Positions 1 through 8,531 are shown, counted from the first letter of the stretch. The stretch: 29,287 nucleotides of DNA from Gammaproteobacteria bacterium (GCA_016764035.1 JAESSQ010000253.1:1-29287), one strand, 5' to 3'. Numbers and translations: made by a program. The notes: generated by a model from the sequence alone, not told the origin.

Positions 1-1
1 C

Positions 2-919
2 TACCCACTCAATGACAATGGCAGCCTGACCTCAGCATATCGCATGTACCAACTGGCCTGCCTGAATGATTCACCACTGTCATCCTGTAACACACCACTT
101 ATCTATCCGTCTACGGTAGCAGCAGGTGATGCGGCGTCAGTTCGTTGGGGTAACCGGCCGGGGAAAGTTGTTTATCCTGAATTTTCAAAAGCCGTCTGCG
201 CAGATAACAGTGACTCACTTCTTGAAGTCGGGCGCCAGTTGGTGTTCGGGTTTATCGAAGGGCTAGTGAGTTACGATGATAAAGAAGACCCTGTCAATGC
301 ACAGTGTGCATACCATTCCGTCATCTATGCAGATGAATTAGTCTATGTTGATAAGGCAGGCACCGTACAACAGAAACAACGTCTTGCTGAAGCGTTGAAA
401 AATAAAGTAGTAATGTATGGACTTAGTCTCGAAGGCCTACATGACAACATCGACTCACCGGTTCACGGACTGTTGCCCGGTGTATTTTTTCACGCCATGG
501 CACTGGATAACCTGATGCATTATGGCGCCGATTACGTACATGCCAGCGATGATCGTATAGAACGCATCAATCAGTACATATGGATAGTGATGACTTTACT
601 GTTCAGTTTTATCCTGTTCTATTACGAACGCAGAGGAATCTCATTCGGCGATAGTGACGATTCAGATACGAACACTGATTCTGAAAGTCGCTTATCTGTC
701 TGGTGGCTGGCGGGTACAGCCACTTTGTCGATAGTCCTAATTTCTGCCTGGATGTTTTTAGTGCTACGCTACGAACCACTCAATTCACTAGGATTTCTAG
801 TATTGATAGGCGTATCCTCAGGGCTGGTACATAGTAACTTTGCAGAATGGCTATTAGAAAAACTGGTACTGCCATGGCGATATGCAAGAGTCTGGCGCAG
901 AAAACTCAGAAACTTATAG
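2..919 (+). CDS. CHASE2-domain membrane protein (5' truncated by window edge)
   Basis: The reading frame is open from the first bases of the window, so the N-terminus lies outside it; the ATG at 44 is probably internal. The visible part is the end of a CHASE2 extracellular sensor domain. It shows the typical block with a 'K(N)KVVMYGLS' strand followed by 'PVHGLLPGVFFHAMALDNL'. Three hydrophobic segments follow (around YIWIVMTLLFSFILFYY, WWLAGTATLSIVLISAWMF and LGFLVLIGVSSGLVH), and the protein ends in a short basic tail. CHASE2 proteins usually carry a cyclase, kinase or GGDEF output after the membrane segments. None is present, so this looks like a sensor without a fused output. It is followed after 13 bases by a periplasmic SH3-like gene and then an M48 protease gene, so an envelope-related role is likely. 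The ligand is unknown. Confidence 0.8.
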   Translation, partial: YPLNDNGSLTSAYRMYQLACLNDSPLSSCNTPLIYPSTVAAGDAASVRWGNRPGKVVYPEFSKAVCADNSDSLLEVGRQLVFGFIEGLVSYDDKEDPVNAQCAYHSVIYADELVYVDKAGTVQQKQRLAEALKNKVVMYGLSLEGLHDNIDSPVHGLLPGVFFHAMALDNLMHYGADYVHASDDRIERINQYIWIVMTLLFSFILFYYERRGISFGDSDDSDTNTDSESRLSVWWLAGTATLSIVLISAWMFLVLRYEPLNSLGFLVLIGVSSGLVHSNFAEWLLEKLVLPWRYARVWRRKLRNL

Positions 920-932
920 GAGAAGGATTACC

Positions 933-1310
933 ATGTTCACAAAACGTTTACGTGTTGTATTGATTATTCTGTTAGGAAACTTACTGACTGCACAAACAGG
1001 GTTAGCAGACAGTCATCTCGGAAAAATCGTCTCGTTCGATGACGAGGAAGTAGAAGTCAAAGTCAAAGGTGAGTTTGATTACTGGCCAGCCAGCAAACTC
1101 GGAACATTGCCTATAACCATACTGGAAAAAGACAGCAGTAATTTTGTCCGCATTAAATCTTCAAACGGCGCGATTGTATGGGTGAGCCTTTCCTACGTCA
1201 CCACCGACCAACAAGCGGCTATGAAAACATCTTGTCAATCACAGCAGTTAGCACAAAATGCAAACAAAAAGCAGTATGGTGTTCGCGGGATTGGTGAGTC
1301 ATGCAATTAA
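933..1310 (+). CDS. Small secreted SH3-like protein, function unknown
   Basis: This encodes 125 residues. The ATG at 933 is chosen because a strong ribosome site (AGGAGAAGG, 918-926) lies just upstream; an in-frame ATG at 882 would overlap the preceding gene and hide the signal peptide. Residues 1-25 form a signal peptide (basic start, hydrophobic core, cleavage near GLA|DS). The mature part is rich in short beta strands ('GKIVSFDDEEVEVKVKGEFD', 'NFVRIKSSNGAIVWVSLSYV'), as in bacterial SH3-like periplasmic domains. Two cysteines (in 'KTSCQSQQ' and 'GESCN') could form a disulfide. Its end overlaps the start of the M48 protease gene by 10 bases, so the genes are translationally coupled. The fold is inferred from the pattern only. 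Confidence 0.7.
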   Translation: MFTKRLRVVLIILLGNLLTAQTGLADSHLGKIVSFDDEEVEVKVKGEFDYWPASKLGTLPITILEKDSSNFVRIKSSNGAIVWVSLSYVTTDQQAAMKTSCQSQQLAQNANKKQYGVRGIGESCN

Positions 1311-2803
1311 TCACCAGGTGTCACTTAAAAATATTTTTATTCGCATCCTGTGTCGCTGCCAGCCTGGTACTGGTCGGTTGTAAAAGTACGGGCGATGTTC
1401 TCGGCATGTTTTCCGGCGGTTCGGATTCGGGCAGCCAGTCACAAGATACACAGGGTAAATTCATCGATAGCGTTAAAAGCGACTTGAATATAAATAATGA
1501 TTCGCGTAATCCAAAGCAACAGCTAGCTCTATGGCAACAAGATATCGGCTACGTGCGATACGGCAATAAAACAATCGCAAATATTCCCCTACTACAGAAC
1601 TATGTCAACGATGTGCTGGTTCGTTTGCACGGTGGCTTACGAGGTAAACCGACACAGGTTAAAATATTTATCACACCGCAAAAAAACTTCGAAGCCTATA
1701 CGTTAGAGCACGGAGCCATCTTCGTCAGCCTCGGCACATTACTGGCGTTAAAAAACGAAGATGAACTTGCGGCCTTACTTGCACATGAATACGCTCATGT
1801 ACTGTTAAGCCATCATGCCAAAGACACGTTTGAGCTGTTAACACGATATGGCATGCGCTACGCGAATGTTTATCTGCAAGCGTCAGCGGAATCTGGTCGT
1901 GAGCAGAAAACACAAATGCGAACGTTACAAATTGCCAACTGGGTATCGGACAAGGCGCTGTTTCCCAACTGGAATAAAGGTCAGGAGAATGATGCCGATA
2001 TCCTCGCCGTCGATTTGGTCATACAGGCTGGTTACAATGCTGATGCTGTCATCGCAATGTTAAAAAAGGTTGAATTAACCGTACTGGAAAAGAAAGAATT
2101 TATTGAACAAAACCCAGTTAAGGTGAGTAAAAAAGCAAAAGAAAACAGTAAACTCAATGTCGACCTCGACGTATTGGCGGCCAATGCAGTCGGCAATCTG
2201 GAGCAGCAATTAGATCGCGATTACGAGTCGGCCAAAGTCAGACAGAAACAAGTAAGGAGCTACATTAAACGAGAATATAAAAAACGCGCCCGCCCCAGCT
2301 ACCTTACTCGTTCGTATCAAGCGAAATTTACCCAGCGGGAAACAAGCGCCAGAGTCAAGCAATATACAAGTGCACATAAAGCCGAACAGACACTATTGGA
2401 CAAACAAGACTTAAACCAGGCCGCACGACTCGGTGCACGTTCAATCGGTGGCAGCATCGGCGAAGACCCCTATACCCGCATGCTAATGTATAACATCAGA
2501 AATGCTCAAGCATATACCGACAAGGCGCAGATTAATCTGAACAAAGCGTATGCTACAAACGGCGCACCGATGTATACCTATGAACTACTGGTAAAACAAC
2601 ACATGGAGAAAAAACAATTCGATCAGGCGAGGATACTTCTGGAAGAAATGGATGCAGTGTTCATCAAACCTGATGAGATTCTGCCGAACCTGATTACTGC
2701 ACGCAAACGCTCTGGAAAATCAACGTTCTCATATCTCATGCGGTGCCTGACGTCGGGTGATATGGAATTAATCAAGCAGTGTAATCAAGCATCAGGTAAA
2801 TAA
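1301..2803 (+). CDS. M48-family zinc metalloprotease, lipoprotein, with C-terminal helical repeats
   Basis: This encodes 500 residues. A lipoprotein signal peptide ends in the lipobox LVGC (Cys27), followed by K-S, so it is probably an outer-membrane lipoprotein facing the periplasm. The zinc site is HEYAH (His162, Glu163, His166) with the third ligand Glu229 in 'GQENDAD', as in M48 peptidases such as BepA/LoiP. The region between (about 95-250) is the peptidase domain. The C-terminal half is helical and may form TPR-like repeats, as in BepA ('AYTDKAQINLNKAYATNGAP', 'MEKKQFDQARILLEEMD'). M48 lipoproteins of this layout do quality control of outer-membrane proteins; that role is inferred. It is the last gene of the CHASE2/SH3/protease operon, and its start overlaps the SH3-like gene. 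Confidence 0.88.
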   Translation: MQLITRCHLKIFLFASCVAASLVLVGCKSTGDVLGMFSGGSDSGSQSQDTQGKFIDSVKSDLNINNDSRNPKQQLALWQQDIGYVRYGNKTIANIPLLQNYVNDVLVRLHGGLRGKPTQVKIFITPQKNFEAYTLEHGAIFVSLGTLLALKNEDELAALLAHEYAHVLLSHHAKDTFELLTRYGMRYANVYLQASAESGREQKTQMRTLQIANWVSDKALFPNWNKGQENDADILAVDLVIQAGYNADAVIAMLKKVELTVLEKKEFIEQNPVKVSKKAKENSKLNVDLDVLAANAVGNLEQQLDRDYESAKVRQKQVRSYIKREYKKRARPSYLTRSYQAKFTQRETSARVKQYTSAHKAEQTLLDKQDLNQAARLGARSIGGSIGEDPYTRMLMYNIRNAQAYTDKAQINLNKAYATNGAPMYTYELLVKQHMEKKQFDQARILLEEMDAVFIKPDEILPNLITARKRSGKSTFSYLMRCLTSGDMELIKQCNQASGK

Positions 2804-2872
2804 TCACGGTATCGGTATATAAAAAATTTAAGTAATCATTATTGTCTGGAGCCAAAGACATTTCTAGCATTA

Positions 2873-2941
2873 TTAAATAAATGGTGAGCGTCTTTCACGT
2901 GCATCCTTTTCTTCATTAAAACGAGTGTTTGTTTTTTGCAT
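2873..2941 (-). CDS. Possible 22-residue peptide gene downstream of moeA
   Basis: A short frame begins with ATG at 2941, preceded at a good distance (7 bases) by GAGG, and runs to TAA at 2873-2875. The peptide is strongly charged (begins MQKTNTRFNEEKD, ends RERRSPFI). It lies just after moeA on the same strand in a 192-base gap between convergent genes. An overlapping frame is also open and peptide-like (ends 'NARNVFGSRQ'), so this could equally be a decayed small gene. There is no family assignment. Confidence 0.25.
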   Translation of the reverse strand: MQKTNTRFNEEKDARERRSPFI

Positions 2942-2995
2942 GCTCAAGCCTCTGTTAATTACTACAGAATTTTCTTCATTCCTACAAATGCACCG

Positions 2996-4234
2996 CTACG
3001 CATCAAACGGTAAATATTTAATGCTATCGTTTTTGGCAATACGTTGATTGACTGGTACTTCAACCAAACCATCTGCCCAGCTTGCTGAACTTAATACGCC
3101 TGAACCTTGATGCGGATAAAGTTCGGCTATGGTTTGATCGTTTTTTTGTACTAATTTCACCCTCAGATATTCTTGCCGTTTTACTTCTGGCCAATCAAAA
3201 CCTGCAACCACTGAAAAACGTTGTAAGGTAAAATCTTTAGCGCCTTGCATCTTAAAGATTAACGCCCGAACAAAAATGATGAAAGTAACAAAGACCGACA
3301 CCGGGTTTCCCGGCAAACCCATGAATAATGTTTTGTCAATCTTGCCAAATGCCACTGGCTTTCCCGGTTTCATGGCTATACGCCACATGGTTAACTCACC
3401 CAGTTTTTCCAGAGCTATGCGCACGTAGTCTTCCTCACCAACAGATACACCGCCACTGGTAATAACAAGGTCTGCGTTTGCAGCCGCTTTTTTCAATATG
3501 TCTGTTGTTGCCTTCAAGGTATCAGGCACAATACCTAAATCAATAATTTCGCAATGCATCGATTGCAACAAGCCTTGCAAGGTATAACGGTTAGAATTAT
3601 AAATTTGTCCCGCAGCTAATGTCTGACCGGGAGTGATGATTTCGTCACCGGTAAAAAATATAGCGACTTTTAATTTTCTTTTAACCGCAATTTTCGCCAG
3701 ACCAATCGAGGCCAATAAACCAAGCTCTTGTGGACGTATGCGCTTACCTTTACTTAATACAGTATGCCCTGTTGCTATGTCTTCGCCAGCACGTCTTACA
3801 TTATCGCCCGTTTTTACGACTGTATTAACGGTTACTGAATCGGCACTAACTTTACACAGCTCCTGCATGACGATGGCGTCAGCACCTTCGGGTATGGGCG
3901 CGCCTGTAAAAATTTGCGCCACAGTACCTGGCTCAAGTTTAGTACCAACGTGTCCTGCGGCTATGCGTTGTGACACAGGTAATTGACAGCCTTCACGTTG
4001 ACAGTCTGTGCTGTTTACCGCATAACCATCCATTGCACTGTTATCGTAACCAGGCACATCGATTGTCGAACGTATATCTTCAGCAAGCACAGTATTTAAT
4101 GCGTGAAGAATATCAATCGTTTCTGTTTCTTCGACAGGGGTAGCTTCATCGAGAATAGTCTTAATCGCCTGTTTAACCGATATCAAACCGGTCGAAGCAC
4201 AATTATCGTTATGGGTTTTATTTTTCGTCTTCAT
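2996..4234 (-). CDS. moeA: Molybdopterin molybdenumtransferase MoeA
   Basis: This encodes 412 residues, the normal length for MoeA. The enzyme inserts molybdate into adenylated molybdopterin to give active molybdenum cofactor in the cytoplasm. Visible hallmarks are 'SAMDGYAV' (66-73), the MoCF-fold motif 'TSGGVSVGEEDY' with Asp269 (259-270), 'MKPGKPVAFG' (289-297) and 'GLPGNPVS' (306-313). There is no strong ribosome site before the ATG at 4234, which fits translation as the last gene of the transcript pdsR-pdsS-moeA, only 34 bases after pdsS. The pairing of a sortase-system kinase with moeA is unusual; moaA sits at the opposite end of the same locus. Confidence 0.95.
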   Translation of the reverse strand: MKTKNKTHNDNCASTGLISVKQAIKTILDEATPVEETETIDILHALNTVLAEDIRSTIDVPGYDNSAMDGYAVNSTDCQREGCQLPVSQRIAAGHVGTKLEPGTVAQIFTGAPIPEGADAIVMQELCKVSADSVTVNTVVKTGDNVRRAGEDIATGHTVLSKGKRIRPQELGLLASIGLAKIAVKRKLKVAIFFTGDEIITPGQTLAAGQIYNSNRYTLQGLLQSMHCEIIDLGIVPDTLKATTDILKKAAANADLVITSGGVSVGEEDYVRIALEKLGELTMWRIAMKPGKPVAFGKIDKTLFMGLPGNPVSVFVTFIIFVRALIFKMQGAKDFTLQRFSVVAGFDWPEVKRQEYLRVKLVQKNDQTIAELYPHQGSGVLSSASWADGLVEVPVNQRIAKNDSIKYLPFDA

Positions 4235-4268
4235 TTATTGCTATTCATAATTTAGGTTTTTTATAAAA

Positions 4269-6281
4269 TCATTCTAATGTAGAGGCGTTTATCATAGGTA
4301 ATAGTAATATAACGTCAACACCTTGTTTACACTCCAAATGATTTGTAGCCACTGTTTGCCAATTTTTTATTTGTAAAACCGCCTGATGAAATTGGGCTAT
4401 CCGGTTTGCAACAAATAAGCCTATGCCTAAATGCGGCACATTTTCATCACTTGTTGTATTAACTGAACGACTAGACACCATGCCTGTAAATTGATTAGCA
4501 AGTTGTTGCTGTGACAGTATCTCACCTTCGTTCTTTACACTAAGCCTCACCTTATCACCCTGAAAAATATCAAGCTGAAATAGAATCGTTGTTCCTGATA
4601 ACGAAAAGTCCAGTGCATTATCTTTAACCTTATCTAAAAGCTGCACGATACGTATATCGTTACCCTGAATATAAACATGCTTTTCTACACCCTGATAACG
4701 AAGTTTTGCATGCCTATGTTTAGCTTGTGAATTTCTCACGTACTCAATTAAAAGAGCTGCTATATCAATTGTTTCTACATCATCATGTTTTAACGCCTGA
4801 TCAATATTGGCAGCTTCCGTCAGGCTTGAAACTATCATCTGTAATTGCTTGATTGCACTATTAGCAACGGCAATATCTGACAGTGTATGTTCAGGCGATA
4901 CAGTTTGTATTTTTTGCAAAGACATACTTAAGGTATTTACCGGATTAAGTATTTCATGACGCAACATGCTCGGTACAGTTTCTAAAAACTGTGTATAACG
5001 ATGAAGACTATCTAACAGCACCGTAAAACTACGTGACAAATCACCAATTGCATCGCCGTGTCTTACATCAGATAATTCAACACTAGTGATAATACGGCCG
5101 CTATCGTCTAAGAGTGATGCGGTTTGTTTTGTTAAGCGATTAATTCGAAAAGTTAGCCACGAACTAAAAATTAGCAAACTTAAAAATACCAGAAAAAATA
5201 AGCCGATGGTTGCAAACACGACATCGCGTAAAGTTTCACGTTGCAAAGAAAGTATCTGTTGACTATCTTTGCTCACCAACACAGCACCAATTATTTCCTC
5301 GCCATCAAACACAGGGTAAGCGGCGACGATAATTATTTCACCTTGCTGTTCAATACGTGTCACCTGCTTATTACCCTGTAATACTTCACTGACAAGTGAC
5401 TCACTAACTTTATCAATCGCCTGGCAAAGTGATGTAGACATCAAGTTACCGCCAATGACAGAACGCACACGGCGAAATATATCTATAACGCAGATACGTG
5501 ATTCTAATTCGCTTAAATTTTGTATAACGTTATTTATTTCCTGCGATTGATACAATATCGGGTTCAATGATTCAACATCATGATTTCGTGTGGCATGAAC
5601 AGTATCAGGCTTGCGTTGGTTTTCGTTGAAAACATTAACCACACTAAGTGACAAGCGACGATTAGGTTCCAACCATTTAACGGGTAGACGTAATTCAAGA
5701 TCATAGCCATCGCTCGTTTCACGCCAATTACCAAACACCGCATTAAGGTGATTGCCACGTTTCCAGAGCCGCCAGTTACTATCTACTTCATAGACACTTA
5801 TATTTCCCTGGCCTTCTGTTAATAAAACCAAACGATGTCGTTTATTATTTTCATCAAGGTATTCGAGGCGAACGTGATCGCTGGAATCCAATGCAATATA
5901 ACGCGGATTACGATAAACGATATTGTCATCTTTTACTCGTAGGTAAGCGTATAAATATTGTGCATCGTTGGTCAGCAATAACGAAAACACATTCGCTGCC
6001 TGAAAACTAAACTGGTCTTTAAGTTGCGTCCAGTCTTCGTCATAGCCATCGATGGTTATCACCTGATGCGCCGGATAAACATAGAGTGCATGTTCATCTG
6101 CATCAAACAGACGAGTATAGCCTCGAAGAACCGTCGATATTGCCGACGCCGTCATCGACTGGGCTTCTTCCTGACCCTGTAAAAGAGATTGCTCAATTTT
6201 GGTTATAAAATGAAAACCAAACCAGGGTAATAGCACTAAAAATATTGAGCTAAATATAAGTAAGCGTGTTCCTAGCTTCAT
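4269..6281 (-). CDS. pdsS: Sortase-system sensor histidine kinase PdsS
   Basis: This encodes 670 residues. Layout: membrane segment at about 6-26; a large periplasmic sensor region at 30-350 whose first part ('ITIDGYDEDWTQL', then beta-rich) resembles a CBM9-like fold; membrane segment at about 353-378; HAMP-like linker at about 378-430; dimerisation helix with phospho-acceptor His442 in 'LRHEILNP'; and an ATPase domain with N-box 'KVKDNALDFS' and G-box 'LGIGLFVANRI'. The domain layout and position beside a class GN sortase match the kinase of the proteobacterial dedicated sortase system. Its ATG overlaps the stop of pdsR by four bases (ATGA), so the two are translationally coupled. The signal sensed is unknown; the carbohydrate-binding-like module suggests a glycan, which is inference. 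Confidence 0.88.
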   Translation of the reverse strand: MKLGTRLLIFSSIFLVLLPWFGFHFITKIEQSLLQGQEEAQSMTASAISTVLRGYTRLFDADEHALYVYPAHQVITIDGYDEDWTQLKDQFSFQAANVFSLLLTNDAQYLYAYLRVKDDNIVYRNPRYIALDSSDHVRLEYLDENNKRHRLVLLTEGQGNISVYEVDSNWRLWKRGNHLNAVFGNWRETSDGYDLELRLPVKWLEPNRRLSLSVVNVFNENQRKPDTVHATRNHDVESLNPILYQSQEINNVIQNLSELESRICVIDIFRRVRSVIGGNLMSTSLCQAIDKVSESLVSEVLQGNKQVTRIEQQGEIIIVAAYPVFDGEEIIGAVLVSKDSQQILSLQRETLRDVVFATIGLFFLVFLSLLIFSSWLTFRINRLTKQTASLLDDSGRIITSVELSDVRHGDAIGDLSRSFTVLLDSLHRYTQFLETVPSMLRHEILNPVNTLSMSLQKIQTVSPEHTLSDIAVANSAIKQLQMIVSSLTEAANIDQALKHDDVETIDIAALLIEYVRNSQAKHRHAKLRYQGVEKHVYIQGNDIRIVQLLDKVKDNALDFSLSGTTILFQLDIFQGDKVRLSVKNEGEILSQQQLANQFTGMVSSRSVNTTSDENVPHLGIGLFVANRIAQFHQAVLQIKNWQTVATNHLECKQGVDVILLLPMINASTLE

Positions 6282-7000
6282 TCACACAACCACTGATAAC
6301 CAAAACCGTAACGTGTCTTTATGCATTTAAAATTGCTATCGATATTTTTAAATTTCTTCCTGATATGCAGTATGTGAGTATTAACCGTATTATTTTCTAC
6401 AACCCCCTGACAAGTCGATTTTATAAGCGCATCGATGCTGACCGGTTCATCCGTTTTTACCATGGCGATTAATAATGAAAACTCGGTCGGTGTTAAATTT
6501 ATTTCTTTTTCCTGCCAATAACATTGCATCGATTTTTCACTAAGTCTAAGTTTACCTAGATTGATATGCGCACTTTTTTGTTTAACGTTATTTATATGTT
6601 TCTTGTTTTCATTTTGCTTGTTTCGTTGATGTTGTATGCGAAAAAATGAAGCCACTCTTACAATTAAAAATTCCAGCGAAACCGGTTTTGTCTGATAGTC
6701 CCAGGCACCTAATTGCAAGCCATATATCTTATCCAGTTCATCGCCACGGCTGGTGAGAAATATTATGGGTAAATTTGCATCGCGTTCATTGAGATAACGA
6801 CATATCTCGTAACCACCACCAACATCAGCATTAAGTGCAATATCTAAAATAGCCAAATCAGGTAGGCCAAGTTCAAAGGCTTCGATTGCACTTTCGCGTG
6901 ATGCGTATTCGGCCACATGGTAATCATGTGCGCGCAGCGCATCCGCATAGAGGCGACGCTGCTGTAAGTCATCTTCAACAATAGCAATACTTTGTGTCAC
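6278..7000 (-). CDS. pdsR: Sortase-system response regulator PdsR (OmpR type)
   Basis: An N-terminal receiver domain shows the acidic pocket 'VEDD', the phospho-acceptor Asp in 'LAILDIAL', the conserved Thr in 'FLTS' and the Lys in 'QTKPVS'. A C-terminal winged-helix domain follows ('LTPTEFSLLIAMVK', 'VNTHILHIRKKF', 'TRYGFGYQW'), as in OmpR/PhoB regulators. The start is uncertain. A TTG at 7009 extends the frame by three residues, but the GTG at 7000 (240 residues) has the better-placed GGA upstream and starts right before the receiver. It is divergent from pdsO, so the gap 7001-7198 probably holds its own target promoters. With PdsS it forms the two-component pair of the dedicated sortase system. 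Confidence 0.88.
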   Translation of the reverse strand: MTQSIAIVEDDLQQRRLYADALRAHDYHVAEYASRESAIEAFELGLPDLAILDIALNADVGGGYEICRYLNERDANLPIIFLTSRGDELDKIYGLQLGAWDYQTKPVSLEFLIVRVASFFRIQHQRNKQNENKKHINNVKQKSAHINLGKLRLSEKSMQCYWQEKEINLTPTEFSLLIAMVKTDEPVSIDALIKSTCQGVVENNTVNTHILHIRKKFKNIDSNFKCIKTRYGFGYQWLCE

Positions 7001-7198
7001 GCTTAACAATTCCGTGGGTGTTATTTACTGCGTAATATAAACGATAACTCACCGTTGTTTCTTGTAAAAAGACCATCTCCATATTTTCTCCATGATTCCT
7101 CCACCTGCTAGCAATGATTGAAATCAGTGTCGATGTTGTAATGCCTGCGCAGTAACGCATAACAGACATATTGATTCATTACACATTTGGAGATAACG
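7001..7198. promoter_or_regulatory. Divergent regulatory region between pdsR and pdsO
   Basis: This 198-base region separates the - strand pdsRS-moeA transcript from the + strand pdsO-target-sortase transcript. A weak sigma-70-like pair facing pdsO is TTGTAA (7136-7141) and CATAAC (7158-7163), with 16 bases between. No clear PdsR repeat could be picked out by eye. Being between a regulator and the genes it should control, this is the likely PdsR binding region. Confidence 0.4.
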
Positions 7199-8143
7199 AT
7201 GAAAAAATCATTAATAAATTTTGCCACATCAATGGCGATTTCAAGCACAATATTTACCGGTTCTGTACTATTCAGCACGGCACATGCAGATTCGCCGCCA
7301 CTGATAAATCATAGTGCTAGCAGTAATAATAACAGCAACGACAAAACAACTGAAAACTATATGTTACCGGGTATGGGTGTCGGTGCAGCCACTGGCGTGG
7401 TTATTGCTGGCCCTGTCGGTTTAGTGGTAGGCAGCCTAATTGGTGCATTTGTTGGTGCTGGTCAAGATGTAAAAAGTGATAATGCAACAACGCTAACTAG
7501 CAAAAATTCAAGCGTCACATTAGCAAATGACAGGAAACAAACAAAAGACATAATTACTAGCCGCACAGCAACATCACAAACACATCTTGCTCAACTGGGA
7601 AGTACTCATTCCGCCAAGATAAATAAACCAGCGAATCATAACCTGGTTGAAATTCTTACCACTGAATTAAGTCTCGACATTTACTTCCGATCAGGTGGCA
7701 CAAATATCGAAACGTTTTACACGTCACGCCTGACAACGGTTGCCGACATGGTAAAGAGTATGGATAACGTTGATATCCACCTCGAAGGTTATACCGATAG
7801 ACGCGGCAATAAAAAACAGAATATTGCTCTCGCTAATCGACGCGTCGAAAACGTACGTCAACAACTCATCAATGCCGGCATTTTAGAAAATCGCATTAAC
7901 AGCAAAGTCTATGGCGAAAAGAAAATGGTATCACGCGTCGGTGACCTTGAAGCTTATGCGTTTGACCGTAAAGTCGTTATCAGCTTTAAAAAGTCTTTAC
8001 CCAACCATGATACTACAGCGGTTGTCGCAGCCAACACTAAACCCACATCATCGAACACAGCATCATCGGTAGACGAAAAAAACACAAGCAATGCCATCGT
8101 CGCTGATATGACCGCGCATTTTTTATGCCTTCTTCAACGGTAA
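7199..8143 (+). CDS. pdsO: Sortase-associated OmpA-like protein PdsO (3' end probably frameshifted)
   Basis: This encodes 314 residues as read. The ATG at 7199 has GGAG six bases upstream; a TTG at 7187 is less likely. Layout: signal peptide 1-30 (cleavage AHA|DS); a glycine-zipper segment at about 57-88 ('GMGVGAATGVVIAGPVGLVVG'-like); a linker rich in Thr, Ser and Asn; and an OmpA/peptidoglycan-binding domain at about 155-265 with 'GYTDRRG' (Asp200) and Arg215 in 'ALANRRVENVR'. The gene fits PdsO of the proteobacterial dedicated sortase system. As read it ends 'MTAHFLCLLQR'. Removing one T from the T6 run at 8119-8124 gives a much more natural end ('KWREYDIDEYFQ', stop 8196-8198, 332 residues). 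That end would stop 16 bases before the next start. So the annotated end is probably a mutation, a sequencing error or a slippage site. Confidence 0.88.
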   Translation: MKKSLINFATSMAISSTIFTGSVLFSTAHADSPPLINHSASSNNNSNDKTTENYMLPGMGVGAATGVVIAGPVGLVVGSLIGAFVGAGQDVKSDNATTLTSKNSSVTLANDRKQTKDIITSRTATSQTHLAQLGSTHSAKINKPANHNLVEILTTELSLDIYFRSGGTNIETFYTSRLTTVADMVKSMDNVDIHLEGYTDRRGNKKQNIALANRRVENVRQQLINAGILENRINSKVYGEKKMVSRVGDLEAYAFDRKVVISFKKSLPNHDTTAVVAANTKPTSSNTASSVDEKNTSNAIVADMTAHFLCLLQR

Positions 8144-8198
8144 CAGGCGCAACCACACTAAGTGGCGTGAATATGATATCGATGAATATTTTCAGTAA
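8119..8198 (+). other. Frameshift site and alternative C-terminal extension of pdsO
   Basis: The T6 run is at 8119-8124. In the +1 frame the DNA reads on from Tyr codon 8124-8126 through 'AFFNGNRRNHTKWREYDIDEYFQ' in overlapping pieces to TAA at 8196-8198. This end is acidic-aromatic and stops neatly before the ribosome site of the next gene (AGGA, 8205-8208). Confidence 0.6.
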
Positions 8199-8214
8199 AA
8201 CATCAGGATTTAAG

Positions 8215-8481
8215 ATGACTAAACACGCACTGGAAAGATCACAACAATGTTGTATTTCGCCACTTATTATTCACTGGTTATGCCAATACGGTACACGCAG
8301 AAGAAAGGATAACGGCACCATGATTTGTTACTTCGATAAAAAAAGTTTGCGTCTGGTCTCCTCTGACGTTGGCCAGGTCGTAATAAGACGACTGTCCGGG
8401 CTACTGAACGCCTATCTGGTAATTACCAAAGATCAAATCATTACGGTTGGTCATCGTTATAAACGAATAAAAAACTTCTAA
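8215..8481 (+). CDS. Small HAxxR-type (DUF4258-like) conserved protein
   Basis: This encodes 88 residues. The frame is open further upstream (ATG at 8125), but the ATG at 8215 has AGGA at 8205-8208 with six bases between, and the protein then begins with the typical 'MTKHALERSQQ'. The pattern (HAxxRxxQ, a short helix 'ISPLIIHWLCQYG', 'YFDKKSLRLV', then 'LNAYLVITKDQIITVGHRYKRI') resembles small proteobacterial proteins of a DUF4258-like, single-domain family. Most relatives I recall have Arg-Gly after the Gln pair, where this one has Cys-Cys. Function is unknown: the fold is sometimes linked to toxins, but no antitoxin partner is visible. It sits inside the sortase locus, between pdsO and the target gene. 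Confidence 0.72.
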   Translation: MTKHALERSQQCCISPLIIHWLCQYGTRRRKDNGTMICYFDKKSLRLVSSDVGQVVIRRLSGLLNAYLVITKDQIITVGHRYKRIKNF

Positions 8482-8491
8482 CACTCATGCA

Positions 8492-8517
8492 TCGGTGGCA
8501 CATCTATGTGCCACCGA
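8492..8517 (+). promoter_or_regulatory. Perfect 11-bp stem-loop between HAxxR gene and sortase target
   Basis: The arms TCGGTGGCACA (8492-8502) and TGTGCCACCGA (8507-8517) are perfectly complementary, with a TCTA loop. No T run follows, so it is not a plain intrinsic terminator. It ends three bases before the GGAG (8520-8523) of the sortase-target gene and could influence mRNA processing, stability or access to the ribosome site. Confidence 0.6.
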
Positions 8518-8531
8518 ATGGAGTCATCAAC

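Noticed and set aside
8487..8531. N-terminal extension of the sortase target from ATG 8487
   Set aside because: It has no ribosome site and would translate through the perfect stem-loop; the ATG at 8532 has GGAG at the right distance.
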